A stretch of 64,000 nucleotides of DNA from contig JAJQRF010000001.1 of the NCBI GenBank assembly GCA_021228405.1, forward strand, positions 744,001 to 808,000, given 5' to 3'. Positions 1-9,700 of this stretch are shown here, piece by piece; position 1 is the first letter of the stretch, and every line of letters starts with the position of its first letter. Origin of the DNA: Pyrinomonadaceae bacterium. Its GTDB lineage: Bacteria; Acidobacteriota; Blastocatellia; Pyrinomonadales; Pyrinomonadaceae. The notes under the pieces were generated by a model, which ran no database searches, was not told where the DNA came from, and saw only the letters and a list, made by a program, of their open reading frames with translations. A program made the position numbers and the translations under genes.

Positions 1-33
1 TTTTTTTTGAATAATTGGGGCGAGAAAAGATTA

Positions 34-71
34 ACAGAAAAAATAAAAAGGTGAAAACCCCGGTTTCACCT
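34..71 (-). terminator. Rho-independent terminator of the M48 protease gene
   Basis: A 7-bp stem (GGTGAAA / TTTCACC, plus-strand 51-57 and 64-70) is followed on the minus strand by a T-rich run (complement of 36-50). The stem includes the stop codon of the minus-strand protease gene. Confidence 0.75.
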
Positions 72-1985
72 TTGATAAATTTTCGCATTCGGAATTTCGT
101 CCAAATACGGTTTCAGAGATTTGAATTCATTTTCGAGAACGATGAAAAAATGAATGCCGAATTCACCGAAACGCTCGACCATTACGTTCAAAAGATCGTT
201 CGTATTGAGCGTTGTGCTGTCGCCGATCCAGCCTTTCTTTTTCGTATCGAGAAACATCACGTAAAACGGAACTTCCTCGTAATGTTCGACGACCTTTTTG
301 GTCAGGTAAGCCGTTTGGATTTCATCGTAATATTGAATCTTACCGCGAATTTTTTCGAGCACGTCGTCCTTGAAATCGTGTTCGGCAAATTCATCTTCCG
401 GCGACACGGAGGAACGTTCCTGCTGTGCCAGACCAAACGCTTCTTCTTCGTGTTCGATGGCGATAATGTATTTTTTCGCTTCTTCGTCACGACCTTTTCC
501 GCGCAGAAAATAATAGATCGTTTCGCACCCTGAAATCTTCAAAGTGCGGTCGGCTTTCATCGCTTTTTCGATGTAGGCAATACCGTCTTCGTCTTCTTCT
601 GAAAGCAGGATCGAACCGATGCCGAAATTTGCGTCGGCATTTTCAGGTTCGAGCACAATGATTTCACGCAGAATCGGCATAGCTTCATCTTGCCCGTATC
701 TTTCCGAAACAAGTTTTGCTTTTTCAAACAATTCTTCTTTTGAAAGCGGTTCGGTCTGTGCTTTTTCGTTCAATTCGTCGATTCTTTTTTCCGCTTCGAG
801 TAAATATTCGTGACGTTTTTTCCATTCATCGCGGACGCGTTCCTGCCACAGATCGTTAAAAATCCTGACGTATTTTTCTTCCGATCGTCCGAAATATTTT
901 TGCACCGCCGTTTCGGAAGCTTCTTCGGGCAATTCGGGCAGATCGCCGTTTTTCCAGTAGCCGATCGTCCGCAAACGCTCCGACAGGCTCGGATGCGAAT
1001 CCGAATATCCGGTATTGATCGCGACGGCTTTCGATAAGTGCATTAAATCCTGCGGTTTGTTGCTTTCACGAAACGCGGTCGCCATTCGCGTAAAAAATTC
1101 CTTCGGCGGCGTTTGTTCGCGTCCGGCTTCGTCCAAAACGTCCTTCCAGAATTTCTGTGAAAGATTGAGCGTTTTTATTTCGAGATTTATCAATGCTTCG
1201 CCGAGCGGTTTCGCACCGACAAACTGCACGGCATAGTTATCGGCTTCGCGTTCGTGACGGCGGCGCAGAACGAACGAATAAGCACCGAAATAAGGAAAAT
1301 ACCAATTCAGGAATTTTTCGTAGAGAAAAGAAAGTTTATGCCCCTCCGCTTCCTGCGAAGCCAGAAATCTGCTCCAACTTTCCTGTAAACTGTATGCCCA
1401 GGTCGAATAACTTCCGTGTTTCTCAGAAATATGCCCGATCTCGTGAGCCAGAACAGCGCGCAACTGTTCAGGCGAAATCGCCTGGAGCAAAGGCAAACCG
1501 AGGATCAGATAAGTTCTTTTCCCGAACACGCCGTATTTCGGCAAAGTAACGACCGCCGCGTTAAAATCTTCGGTCAGCAAAATATGCTGTGGTCGCGGAG
1601 CTTTGAGATAATCGCTGGTTTCGTCAACCAATTGATATAGTTGCGGGATTTCTTCACGGCTCAACTCAAGCCCTTCGGGAGCGGGAATTTTCGTCCAGAA
1701 TGATTTCAGAAAACTCCAGATAACGCCGAAAAAGGAAGCAAATCCGATCAGGATCAGCCAGATCAATTTTCCGGCGAGTTTGACAACGACCCAGAGAAGC
1801 TGGGGCACGAAAAAGAGCAAAACGACGATCCCGACCGGGATCAGTAAAAGCGTTAACAGCAAGATACCGAAATATGCGTAACCGAGTGCGCCGAGTGCGG
1901 CAACGCGAAATTCGTAACCTTTCGGATTTTGTTCAGCATATTTTTCGAGTTTGGTAATGAGCGAAGTATATTGTTCGTATTTCAT
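66..1985 (-). CDS. M48-family membrane zinc metalloprotease with TPR region
   Basis: A 639-residue protein predicted to be an integral membrane zinc endopeptidase of the HtpX/Ste24 (M48) superfamily. Residues about 28-95 form two or three hydrophobic segments. The zinc motif HEIGH lies near residue 181, and the third-ligand region (ExxxD in RRRHEREAD) follows about 60 residues later. The second half contains TPR-like helices, suggesting protein-protein contacts; the last 100 residues are not recognised. I chose the ATG at 1985 over the in-frame TTG three codons upstream. It lies downstream of the sdh operon but is separated by a strong terminator, so it is probably its own unit. The protease assignment is firm; the substrate is unknown. 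Confidence 0.85.
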   Translation of the reverse strand: MKYEQYTSLITKLEKYAEQNPKGYEFRVAALGALGYAYFGILLLTLLLIPVGIVVLLFFVPQLLWVVVKLAGKLIWLILIGFASFFGVIWSFLKSFWTKIPAPEGLELSREEIPQLYQLVDETSDYLKAPRPQHILLTEDFNAAVVTLPKYGVFGKRTYLILGLPLLQAISPEQLRAVLAHEIGHISEKHGSYSTWAYSLQESWSRFLASQEAEGHKLSFLYEKFLNWYFPYFGAYSFVLRRRHEREADNYAVQFVGAKPLGEALINLEIKTLNLSQKFWKDVLDEAGREQTPPKEFFTRMATAFRESNKPQDLMHLSKAVAINTGYSDSHPSLSERLRTIGYWKNGDLPELPEEASETAVQKYFGRSEEKYVRIFNDLWQERVRDEWKKRHEYLLEAEKRIDELNEKAQTEPLSKEELFEKAKLVSERYGQDEAMPILREIIVLEPENADANFGIGSILLSEEDEDGIAYIEKAMKADRTLKISGCETIYYFLRGKGRDEEAKKYIIAIEHEEEAFGLAQQERSSVSPEDEFAEHDFKDDVLEKIRGKIQYYDEIQTAYLTKKVVEHYEEVPFYVMFLDTKKKGWIGDSTTLNTNDLLNVMVERFGEFGIHFFIVLENEFKSLKPYLDEIPNAKIYQR

Positions 1986-2019
1986 ATTTCGCAAAAGAGA
2001 TTAGCAAAAAAATAAAAAA

Positions 2020-2042
2020 GACGGAAGAAAAACTCTTCCGTC
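2020..2042 (-). terminator. Terminator of the sdhCAB operon
   Basis: Perfect 9-bp stem (GACGGAAGA / TCTTCCGTC) with a 5-nt loop, followed on the minus strand by TTTTTTATTTTTTT. It lies 24 bp after the sdhB stop and separates the operon from the M48 gene. Confidence 0.85.
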
Positions 2043-2065
2043 ACTGATAAAAAAAATTAGAACAA

Positions 2066-2869
2066 TTATTTCTTCAACCAGCCGAACAAAGCATTAACCG
2101 TAATATCGCGGTTCGTTTCATAGATTGCGCGTGTCAAAGGAATCGACATCGGGCAAACCTGCACGCAGTTTTGCGCGTTTCCGCAATTCGTAATGCCGTC
2201 TTCGCCCATCAAACCGTCAAGCCTGTCTTCCATCGTGATCTTGCCGGTCGGGTGCATATTGAAAAGCCGCGCCTGCCCGATCGCCTGCGGTCCGATGTAG
2301 TTGTCGTCGTGATATTGCGGACACGCTTCGAGGCAACAGCCGCACGTCATACAGCGCGAATAAGCGTAACGTTCCTGCGCTTTTTCGTTTGAAAGCGTCG
2401 GTCCCGGACCGAGATCGTGCGAACCGTCGAGTTCGACCCAGGCGTGAACCTGCTTGAGATGCTCGAACATCCGCGAACGGTCAACCTTCAGGTCGCGCAC
2501 GTTCGGAAATTTCGACATCGGCTGAAGCGTGATCGTATTTCCGCCCGAAACCACGAGCAGATCATCGACCAGAGCCGAGCACGATTGACGAACGCGACCG
2601 TTAATGACCATCGTGCAGATGCCGCAAACCTGTTCCAGACACGACATATCCCAAACCGGCGGAGTCGTTTGTTTGCCTTCTACGGTGACGGGATTTTTGC
2701 GGATTTCCATCAAAGCCGAGATCACGTTCAGATTGCGCCGATACGGAATCTCGAAGGTTTCCCAGTATTCGCTCGCCCCCAATTTTTCACGCCGCTGAAT
2801 CTTAAACTGAATCGATGCAGGCGGATTGTCCAATCGCTTTTTTTCTTGATGCACGTTTGCTTCATTCAT
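2066..2869 (-). CDS. sdhB: Succinate dehydrogenase/fumarate reductase iron-sulfur subunit
   Basis: A 267-residue SdhB/FrdB protein that passes electrons from the flavoprotein to the membrane quinone site. The N-terminal 2Fe-2S ferredoxin region contains the CLEQVCGIC cysteine cluster. The C-terminal half has CMTCGCCLEACP for the 4Fe-4S cluster and CGNAQNCVQVCP for the 3Fe-4S cluster and exit to 4Fe-4S. Length is typical. It is the last gene of a C-A-B operon, 12 bp after sdhA. Whether the complex works mainly as succinate dehydrogenase or fumarate reductase cannot be read from sequence alone; with a menaquinone gene (mqnD) nearby, a menaquinone-linked enzyme is likely. Confidence 0.95.
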   Translation of the reverse strand: MNEANVHQEKKRLDNPPASIQFKIQRREKLGASEYWETFEIPYRRNLNVISALMEIRKNPVTVEGKQTTPPVWDMSCLEQVCGICTMVINGRVRQSCSALVDDLLVVSGGNTITLQPMSKFPNVRDLKVDRSRMFEHLKQVHAWVELDGSHDLGPGPTLSNEKAQERYAYSRCMTCGCCLEACPQYHDDNYIGPQAIGQARLFNMHPTGKITMEDRLDGLMGEDGITNCGNAQNCVQVCPMSIPLTRAIYETNRDITVNALFGWLKK

Positions 2870-2881
2870 AAATTTTTATCT

Positions 2882-4798
2882 TTACTCTTTGATAGATTCC
2901 CCTTTCGTGATTTTTTCGCCTTCTCTGACCAGCATTTCTTCGCGTCCTTCGGGTTTAAGTTCGCTTCCCGGTTGCGGAACTTGCGGTGCGCCGCCTTTTT
3001 CGGTTCCGGCGGCTTTCGCTTTGCCTTTTGAATAATCGCGTTTACGCGGTTCGACAAGACTTACGTCAACGGCTTCGTAACTGATGATCGGAGATTCCGC
3101 CGACCATTCGGCGATGGTCGTTTTCATAAACTGCTCATCGTTGCGGTCTGGAAAATCGGGTTTATAATGCGCGCCGCGTGATTCGTCGCGGTTTAGTGCG
3201 CCGAGCGTGATAACCCGTGCGAGTTCAAGCATATTCCACAACTGACGTGCGTGCGGAAGTGCCTGTGTCGCCCACAGATTCGAGTCATTGACCGAGATTT
3301 TTTTGAAACGATCCTGCAATTCGAGAATCTTTTCGTCCGTCGCTTTCAATTTGTCATTGTAACGCACGACGGTGACGTTATCCGTCATCCATTTTCCGAG
3401 TTCATCGTGCAGTTTATACTGGTTTTCCGAACCTTCGTTCTTGATGATCGAATCGTTGATCTCCTGCTGGCGTTTGAGCTCTGCCGCGTGGATTCCGTTC
3501 GTTTCGGTCGATTTGCGTTCGACGTTCTTCGCGTATTCAACCGCCGCCGGACCCGCGACAAAACCGCCGTAAACGCAGGATACGAGCGAATTTGCGCCCA
3601 GACGGTTCGCACCGTGGATCGAATAATCGCATTCGCCCGCCGCGAAAAGTCCGGGAATGTTCGTGCGTTGCTCGAAATCAACCCAGAGTCCGCCCATCGA
3701 ATAATGAACGCCGGGGAAAATGCGCATCGGAACATAACGCGGATCGTCGCCGACGAACATCTCGTAAATTTCCAGAATCGCACCGAGTTTGCGTGTCAAA
3801 GTTTCCGCCGGAACGTGAGTCAGGTCGAGATAAACCTGATTTTCGCCGTTTACACCGTAGCCGTCCAGACAAACCTGAAAAATCTCGCGTGTCGCAATGT
3901 CGCGCGGCACGAGATTTCCGTAAGCCGGATATTTCTCTTCAAGGAAATACCAACGTTCATTTGCCGGAATGTCTTTCGGATTGCGCTTGTCGCCTTGATT
4001 TTTCGGAACCCAGACGCGTCCGCCTTCGCCGCGCGCCGATTCACTCATCAAACGGAGTTTGTCCTCGCCCGGAATCGAAGTCGGGTGAACCTGGATAAAT
4101 TCGCCGTTCGCGTATTTCGCGCCCTGCTGATAGGCGGCGGAAACCGCACTGCCCGTGCAGGTTTGCGAATTAGTCGATTTTCCGAAAATAAGTCCGGGTC
4201 CGCCGGTCGCCATAATCACCGCGTCGGCGTTAAATGCTTTGAGTTCGAGCGTTTGCAGATTCATCGCGATCAAACCGCGGCAAACCTGGTGATCGTCCAG
4301 AACGAGCGAAAGCATTTCCCAACCTTCGTATTTATGAACCGTTCCGGCGGCTTCGTATTTGCGAACCTGCTCGTCAAGCCCGTAAAGAAGCTGTTGCCCG
4401 GTCGAAGCTCCGGCAAACGCGGTGCGGTGATGCAAAGTTCCGCCGAAGCGTCGGAAATCGATCAAACCTTCCTGCGTGCGCGAAAACGGAACGCCCATCC
4501 GGTCAAAAAGATAAATGATTTGCGGAGCCATATCGCACATTTGTTTGACAGGCGTTTGGTTCGCCAGAAAGTCGCCGCCGTAAACCGTGTCGTCCAGATG
4601 TTTCGCGGGCGAATCGCCTTCGCCTTTCGTATTTACCGCGCCGTTGATTCCGCCCTGTGCGCAAACCGAATGCGAACGTTTGACCGGAACGACCGAGATC
4701 AAATCCACTTCGTGTCCCTGTTCGGCAATTTTCATCGCTGCCGCAAGTCCTGCCAATCCGCCGCCGACAATCGCTATTTTTAATCCGTTTGATGCCAT
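2882..4798 (-). CDS. sdhA: Succinate dehydrogenase/fumarate reductase flavoprotein subunit
   Basis: A 638-residue catalytic subunit oxidising succinate to fumarate. The Rossmann motif VGGGLAG is at residues 11-17, and the covalent-FAD histidine is expected at H43 in RSHSVCAQGG. The active-site regions HPTSIPGEDKL, SARGEGG and HYSMGGLWVD are intact. The last ~55 residues form a charged, Lys/Glu/Pro-rich tail beyond the usual family end, probably flexible; its role is unknown. The gene starts 31 bp after sdhC and is followed by sdhB. A 510-codon open frame on the opposite strand is a shadow of its codon bias. Confidence 0.95.
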   Translation of the reverse strand: MASNGLKIAIVGGGLAGLAAAMKIAEQGHEVDLISVVPVKRSHSVCAQGGINGAVNTKGEGDSPAKHLDDTVYGGDFLANQTPVKQMCDMAPQIIYLFDRMGVPFSRTQEGLIDFRRFGGTLHHRTAFAGASTGQQLLYGLDEQVRKYEAAGTVHKYEGWEMLSLVLDDHQVCRGLIAMNLQTLELKAFNADAVIMATGGPGLIFGKSTNSQTCTGSAVSAAYQQGAKYANGEFIQVHPTSIPGEDKLRLMSESARGEGGRVWVPKNQGDKRNPKDIPANERWYFLEEKYPAYGNLVPRDIATREIFQVCLDGYGVNGENQVYLDLTHVPAETLTRKLGAILEIYEMFVGDDPRYVPMRIFPGVHYSMGGLWVDFEQRTNIPGLFAAGECDYSIHGANRLGANSLVSCVYGGFVAGPAAVEYAKNVERKSTETNGIHAAELKRQQEINDSIIKNEGSENQYKLHDELGKWMTDNVTVVRYNDKLKATDEKILELQDRFKKISVNDSNLWATQALPHARQLWNMLELARVITLGALNRDESRGAHYKPDFPDRNDEQFMKTTIAEWSAESPIISYEAVDVSLVEPRKRDYSKGKAKAAGTEKGGAPQVPQPGSELKPEGREEMLVREGEKITKGESIKE

Positions 4799-4829
4799 AA
4801 TTTTATTAACCGAATAGATGATTCAAAAA

Positions 4830-5555
4830 TTAATAGTTCCCTGTTTTGTTAGGTTCGACCACACCTTTTTTCTCTAATTCGCCGCAAAACGCCTGCGGAA
4901 ACAACCCGCAAGGCTTGACGAAGGCGGCGGCGGCATTGATGCCGACCAAGCCGAGAAAAACCGCCAAACCGATACAAGCATAGAGCGCGTATTTCTGCGC
5001 TTTTTCGCCGATCACGATCCCCCAATCGACGGCAAACAGGAAAAATCCGTAACCCAAATGCCACGCCGTCGAAATAATCCCGAAAATATAAACCAGAAAA
5101 ATTCCCGTATTGCTGAATTCCGCCGAAACGATTGAAAACGCTCTGTGAGCATTTCCGGCAACCGGATTTCCATACGATGCGAGTCCCGGAATCACGCCGA
5201 AACGAAGATTGAGAATATGAAACAGAATAAAGAAAAACAGAAAAACGCCCGTGATACGTTGGAAAATGTAAAACCAGTTGCGCCCGTAGCCGTAATTTCC
5301 GATGTTCGGACGCGCCTCGGACGAGATGACGACCCCGTAAACCGAGTGAAACAACAGCGGCAGAAAGATGCCGAAAACTTCGACGAATAAAAGATACGGA
5401 ATATGATGGATGTCTTCGACCGCGTCATTAAAAACGCTTGCTCCGCTCATCGCTTTTGAATTCGTGAACATATGAACGAAGAAAAATATTCCGAGCGGCA
5501 CGATACCCGTGATCTGATGCAATTTTCTTAACAGAAACGTATTGCTGATTTTCAT
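4830..5555 (-). CDS. sdhC: Succinate dehydrogenase cytochrome b558 subunit
   Basis: A 241-residue integral membrane protein with about five hydrophobic helices and several histidines in helices (RKLHQITG, FVHMFTN, LLFHSVYG, LFHILN, AWHLGYG). This pattern matches the diheme b558-type anchor of the Bacillus and Bacteroides succinate:menaquinone oxidoreductases. It replaces separate SdhC and SdhD subunits, consistent with no sdhD in the operon. First gene of sdhCAB, preceded by a good sigma-70-type promoter. Confidence 0.9.
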   Translation of the reverse strand: MKISNTFLLRKLHQITGIVPLGIFFFVHMFTNSKAMSGASVFNDAVEDIHHIPYLLFVEVFGIFLPLLFHSVYGVVISSEARPNIGNYGYGRNWFYIFQRITGVFLFFFILFHILNLRFGVIPGLASYGNPVAGNAHRAFSIVSAEFSNTGIFLVYIFGIISTAWHLGYGFFLFAVDWGIVIGEKAQKYALYACIGLAVFLGLVGINAAAAFVKPCGLFPQAFCGELEKKGVVEPNKTGNY

Positions 5556-5600
5556 GGTTTTTCCTAATGTCTTATTTATGAAAGTTACTGCGGTAAAATC

Positions 5601-5629
5601 ATTATATTTTTGAAAAAATACTAAATCAA
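5601..5629 (-). promoter_or_regulatory. Promoter of sdhCAB
   Basis: On the minus strand: -35 TTGATT (5629-5624), 17-nt spacer, -10 TATAAT (5606-5601). It lies about 45-75 bp before the sdhC start. The LysR-type gene diverges from the same 258-bp region, so it is a candidate regulator of the operon (inference from position). Confidence 0.7.
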
Positions 5630-5813
5630 ACGCTTGAACCGCAATTTTTCATTTTCTGTCGCCTTCAAAAATTTTATTATAAAGACTAAATCTGATAAGA
5701 TAAAATGAATTTTCCTGAATCTATTATTGAGGAAAACTTATTTTCATCCGACTTTCGTTAATTTATTCATTTATCTTGCACTAATTTTACGGTAAATGAA
5801 CCATTACTAAAAT

Positions 5814-6701
5814 ATGCACATTGAAACGTTAAAGGTTTTCTGCGATCTGGTTGATCTGCAAAGCTTTTCTTTGGCGGCGGAGCGAAATTTCATTACCCAA
5901 TCCGCCGTCAGCCAGCAAATTCGCACATTGGAAGAAAAATTCAAACGCCGTTTGCTCGAACGTGTGCGCGGCAGACGCGAAGTTCGTCTGACGGTCGCCG
6001 GAGAAGTTTTCTACCGCGAAGCGAAAAACGTTTTAGACAGCTACGATCAGCTCAATGAGAGTATGCGCGGACTCGTCGGCAAGATCGGCGGAACCGTTAA
6101 AGTTGCTACGGTTTACAGCGTCGGACTGCACGAACTTCCGCCGAAAGTGCGCGAATTTATGTCGAAATTTCCCTCGGCAAAGATCGATCTCGAATATTCA
6201 CGGACGACGCGTGTCGTGCGCGACGTGCTGAACGGAACGGTCGAGCTCGGCGTGGTCGCATTTCCCGAACCGCGCCGCGGGCTGACCATCGTGCAGATGT
6301 TGAGCGACCGGCTCGTGCTCATCTGTTCGCCCGAACACGAATTTTCGCGCAAGGATAAGATCAAGGCAAAAGAGTTGAACGGCAAGGACTTCGTGCTTTT
6401 CGAGCGCGATATTCCGACGCGTAAAGCGACCGATAAAATATTGAAATCGAACGGCGTGGACGTGCGCAAAGTTGCCGAATTCGACAATATCGAAACGATC
6501 AAACGCGCCGTCGAAGTAAATTTCGGGCTGGCGATCGTTCCGCATCCATCGGTAATGGACGAAGAACGCAACGGACAGCTTCACGTCATCAAGCTCGCGG
6601 AAAAGGAATGGGTTCGTCCGGTCGGCGTAATTTACAGGAACGACCGCAACTTATCGCTTGCCGCTAAGAAATTCGTCCAGCTTCTCGAAAATAACGCATA
6701 A
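5814..6701 (+). CDS. LysR-family transcriptional regulator
   Basis: A 295-residue LysR-type regulator. The N-terminal winged helix-turn-helix covers residues about 3-62, with recognition region NFITQSAVSQQIRTLE. A periplasmic-binding-protein-like effector domain covers about 90-290. It is transcribed divergently from sdhCAB across a 258-bp intergenic region, the usual LysR arrangement, so control of sdh is plausible. The effector ligand is not evident; the sequence resembles the CysL/CbbR branch only in general terms. Confidence 0.88.
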   Translation: MHIETLKVFCDLVDLQSFSLAAERNFITQSAVSQQIRTLEEKFKRRLLERVRGRREVRLTVAGEVFYREAKNVLDSYDQLNESMRGLVGKIGGTVKVATVYSVGLHELPPKVREFMSKFPSAKIDLEYSRTTRVVRDVLNGTVELGVVAFPEPRRGLTIVQMLSDRLVLICSPEHEFSRKDKIKAKELNGKDFVLFERDIPTRKATDKILKSNGVDVRKVAEFDNIETIKRAVEVNFGLAIVPHPSVMDEERNGQLHVIKLAEKEWVRPVGVIYRNDRNLSLAAKKFVQLLENNA

Positions 6702-6708
6702 AAAAATA

Positions 6709-6737
6709 TTAACAAAATAACATTTTGCGGTTATAAT
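6709..6737 (+). promoter_or_regulatory. Promoter of the M36 protease gene
   Basis: -35 TTAACA (6709-6714), 17-nt spacer, -10 TATAAT (6732-6737), about 55 bp before the ATG. A strong ribosome binding site AAAGGAG (6781-6787) follows, 5 bp before the start. Confidence 0.8.
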
Positions 6738-6792
6738 TATCCTGCATCTATCAAAAACAATCGTTTAGGAATTATCAGGAAAAGGAGTTTTT

Positions 6793-9700
6793 ATGAAACC
6801 GCAAAATGCTTTTTTTAAAGGCACATTCCCGCTCGCTGTGCTTTTCGTTTTATTTTCAGTTTTTTTCTCCCTTTATTTTTTACCGAAAGCCAAAACTTCG
6901 GCTGAAAAGAAAGAATTTCAATTTCCCATCGATTACGACATTCGCACCGACAAAGATGCGAAGGCTAAAGACGAAATTCAAAATTTTGTTCAGAGTTCTT
7001 CAAAATCTGCGTCTGAGATCGATCTCGACAGAAAAAACGTCATCAAAGCCGAAGCAAACCTGCGTGAAAAAATTCCCGATCTGAAGGTTGAATACAATAA
7101 CGACCTACGCATTCCCGAAATCATTTCTCCAGAAATCAAGGCGAAAAGAAGTTTTCTCACCGCTCCGGGCAGTGAGAAACGTGCCGACATTTTGAAGGAT
7201 TTTATCCGTGAAAACTCCGCGCTTTTCGGCATCGATGAAATCCGGCTGGCAAAATTGAAGAAAACGGCTGATTACACCAACCCGGACGGCGTTCTGTCTT
7301 TTGTTCGATTCGAGCAGGAAATCGGAGGCATTCCCGTCTTTCGCGGCGAAGTCAACGCGGGATTTACGAAACGAAACGAGATCGTTCGCATCATCAACAA
7401 TCTTGCGCCGAACATTGACGAAGAAAGCGTTTCAAATAATTTCGGAAATGCGGAAAATGCCGTCAAAATGGCGGCAAAGCATCTCGGATTTTCTGAAAAC
7501 ACCGACAATCTGCAAAGAAAAAACTCGACCGCCGATGAACTGAAAATCACCTTTGAACGCGGAAATTTCGAGGACGAAACGACGGCGGAAAAAATCTATT
7601 TCCCGATTGATTCGGGCGTTGTCCGTCCGGCTTGGAAAGTGTTTTTATGGACGAAGGAAGCCGCGTTTTATGTGATCGTCGAAGCTGAGAGCGGTGCGAT
7701 TTTGTGGCACAAAAATGTCACTGAAAATCAAACTCAACCTGCAACCTACAATGTTTACGGCAATCAGACGAGTATGATGAAAACGGCGGACAGCACGTCG
7801 CCCTTTTCGCCCGGCTGTCTGTCGCCGATCGGGTGCGCTCAACCGCCGCTCGTTCCGCGCACCGATTTTACCCTGACCGGTAACGAATCGCCGTATCAAT
7901 TTAACAACAACGGTTGGATTCCCGACGGCGAAAACCGCACCATCGGAAACGCCGCCGAAGCCGGGATCGACCGTGACGGGAATAATGGTATCGACACGAA
8001 CGGTTGGGCTTTCGGCGATCCGAACAGAGTTTTCAGCTACACTTACAATCCCGCGCCGGGAAATCCTGCGCCGGGCGAAGAACCGCTTCCAACTACTCAA
8101 ACCTATCCGCCCTCGCAATATCAGCAAGGCGCGGTAACACACGCATTTTATGCCGTTAACCGCTGGCACGACGAAACCTATCTGCTCGGATTCAACGAAC
8201 AATCGCGAAATTTCCAAACAAGCAATTTCGGACGCGGCGGAGTCGAAAACGACAACATTTCCGTTGAAATCCAGGACAGCACCGGCACGAACGCGGCAAA
8301 TTTTGCAACCTCTGCAGACGGCGGTCGCGGACGTTTGCAGATGTATATTTGGACGGGTGCGACACCCGACCGTGACGGCGCATTGGACAGTCAGGTGGTC
8401 ATTCACGAAGCAACTCACGGTCTTTCAAACAGATTACACGGAAACGCTACGGGACTTTCATCAAATATGTCGCGCGGAATGGGCGAAGGCTGGTCTGATT
8501 TCTACGCACTGGCTTTGATGTCCGAACCGGCGGATGATCGACTCGGAACTTATACGACGGGCGGTTATGTCGCCTATCAGATAACTGCCGGATTTGAAAG
8601 CAACTATTATTACGGAATCCGCCGTTTTCCGCTTGCGGTGCTGGCTTCGGTCGGTGCGAATAACAAACCGCATAATCCGCTGACTTTCCGTTATATAAAT
8701 GCAGATTGCAACAATTTAATCGGAACGACTTCGACCAATCCGAACAGCGCATTTCCGCGCGGTCCGATCGGCGTTACAACCTGCGATCAGATTCATAATC
8801 TGGGCGAAATCTGGAGCGCGGCTCTGTGGGAAATGCGCGACAAACTGATCGGCGTTCACGGGGCGGCAGAAGGCAATCGACGCGCTTTGCAGTATGTGAC
8901 GGACGCGATGAAATTTTCGTCGCTTAATCCGACCATGCTTCAATCACGCGACGCGATCATCGCCGCCGCTCTTGCCAGCAATCCGGCTGATGCAACCGTC
9001 GTCTGGCAAGGTTTTGCGCTACGCGGGATGGGATATTCGGCAAGCATTCAAAACACTGGAACGGGCACAAACAATACCGCCGTTACCGAAGCCTTTGACC
9101 TGCCCGGATTGACCGTTCTCGACCCGATCACAGTCACCGAACTTCAAGGCGACGGCGACGGGCAGACCGAAATGGGCGAAACCGTTTCCGTAACGCTCAA
9201 ACTGACAAACAGTTCGGGCATAACCGCAACCAATGTCACGGCTTCGATCGTGAACGGAATGTCGCAAGACTACGGCACGATCTCAAACGGTCAGATCGTT
9301 ATGCGTGACATCACCTACTACATTCCGCGTTACGGAACCTGCGACCCGTTCCACGTCATCACGATCAATATTTCCAGCAATCTCGGCACGATCACCAGAA
9401 CCAAATCCTTCCGCGTCATTCCGGCGCAACCGGGAAGCGTGTTTACAAATAACACTTTAATCAATGTTCCGAACGGTCAGCCGACAACCACATCCGGCGC
9501 GGCATCGCCATATCCATCGATCATCACGGTTTCGGGAATCACGGGTTCGCGGATTCCGAAAGTCGAGCTCACAAACGTTTCGCACGCGTGGTTCGGCGAC
9601 ATCGATGTTATGCTCGAAAGTCCGAGCGGACAAAAATTCACGTTTATGTCCGACATTTACAGCGCAAATAACGGAACTAACACGGTTTCAGGAACTTTCA

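Noticed and set aside
3251-4783. A 510-codon plus-strand open frame opposite sdhA
   Set aside because: It mirrors the codon bias of sdhA, has no ribosome binding site, and its product is Arg/Phe-rich without domains.
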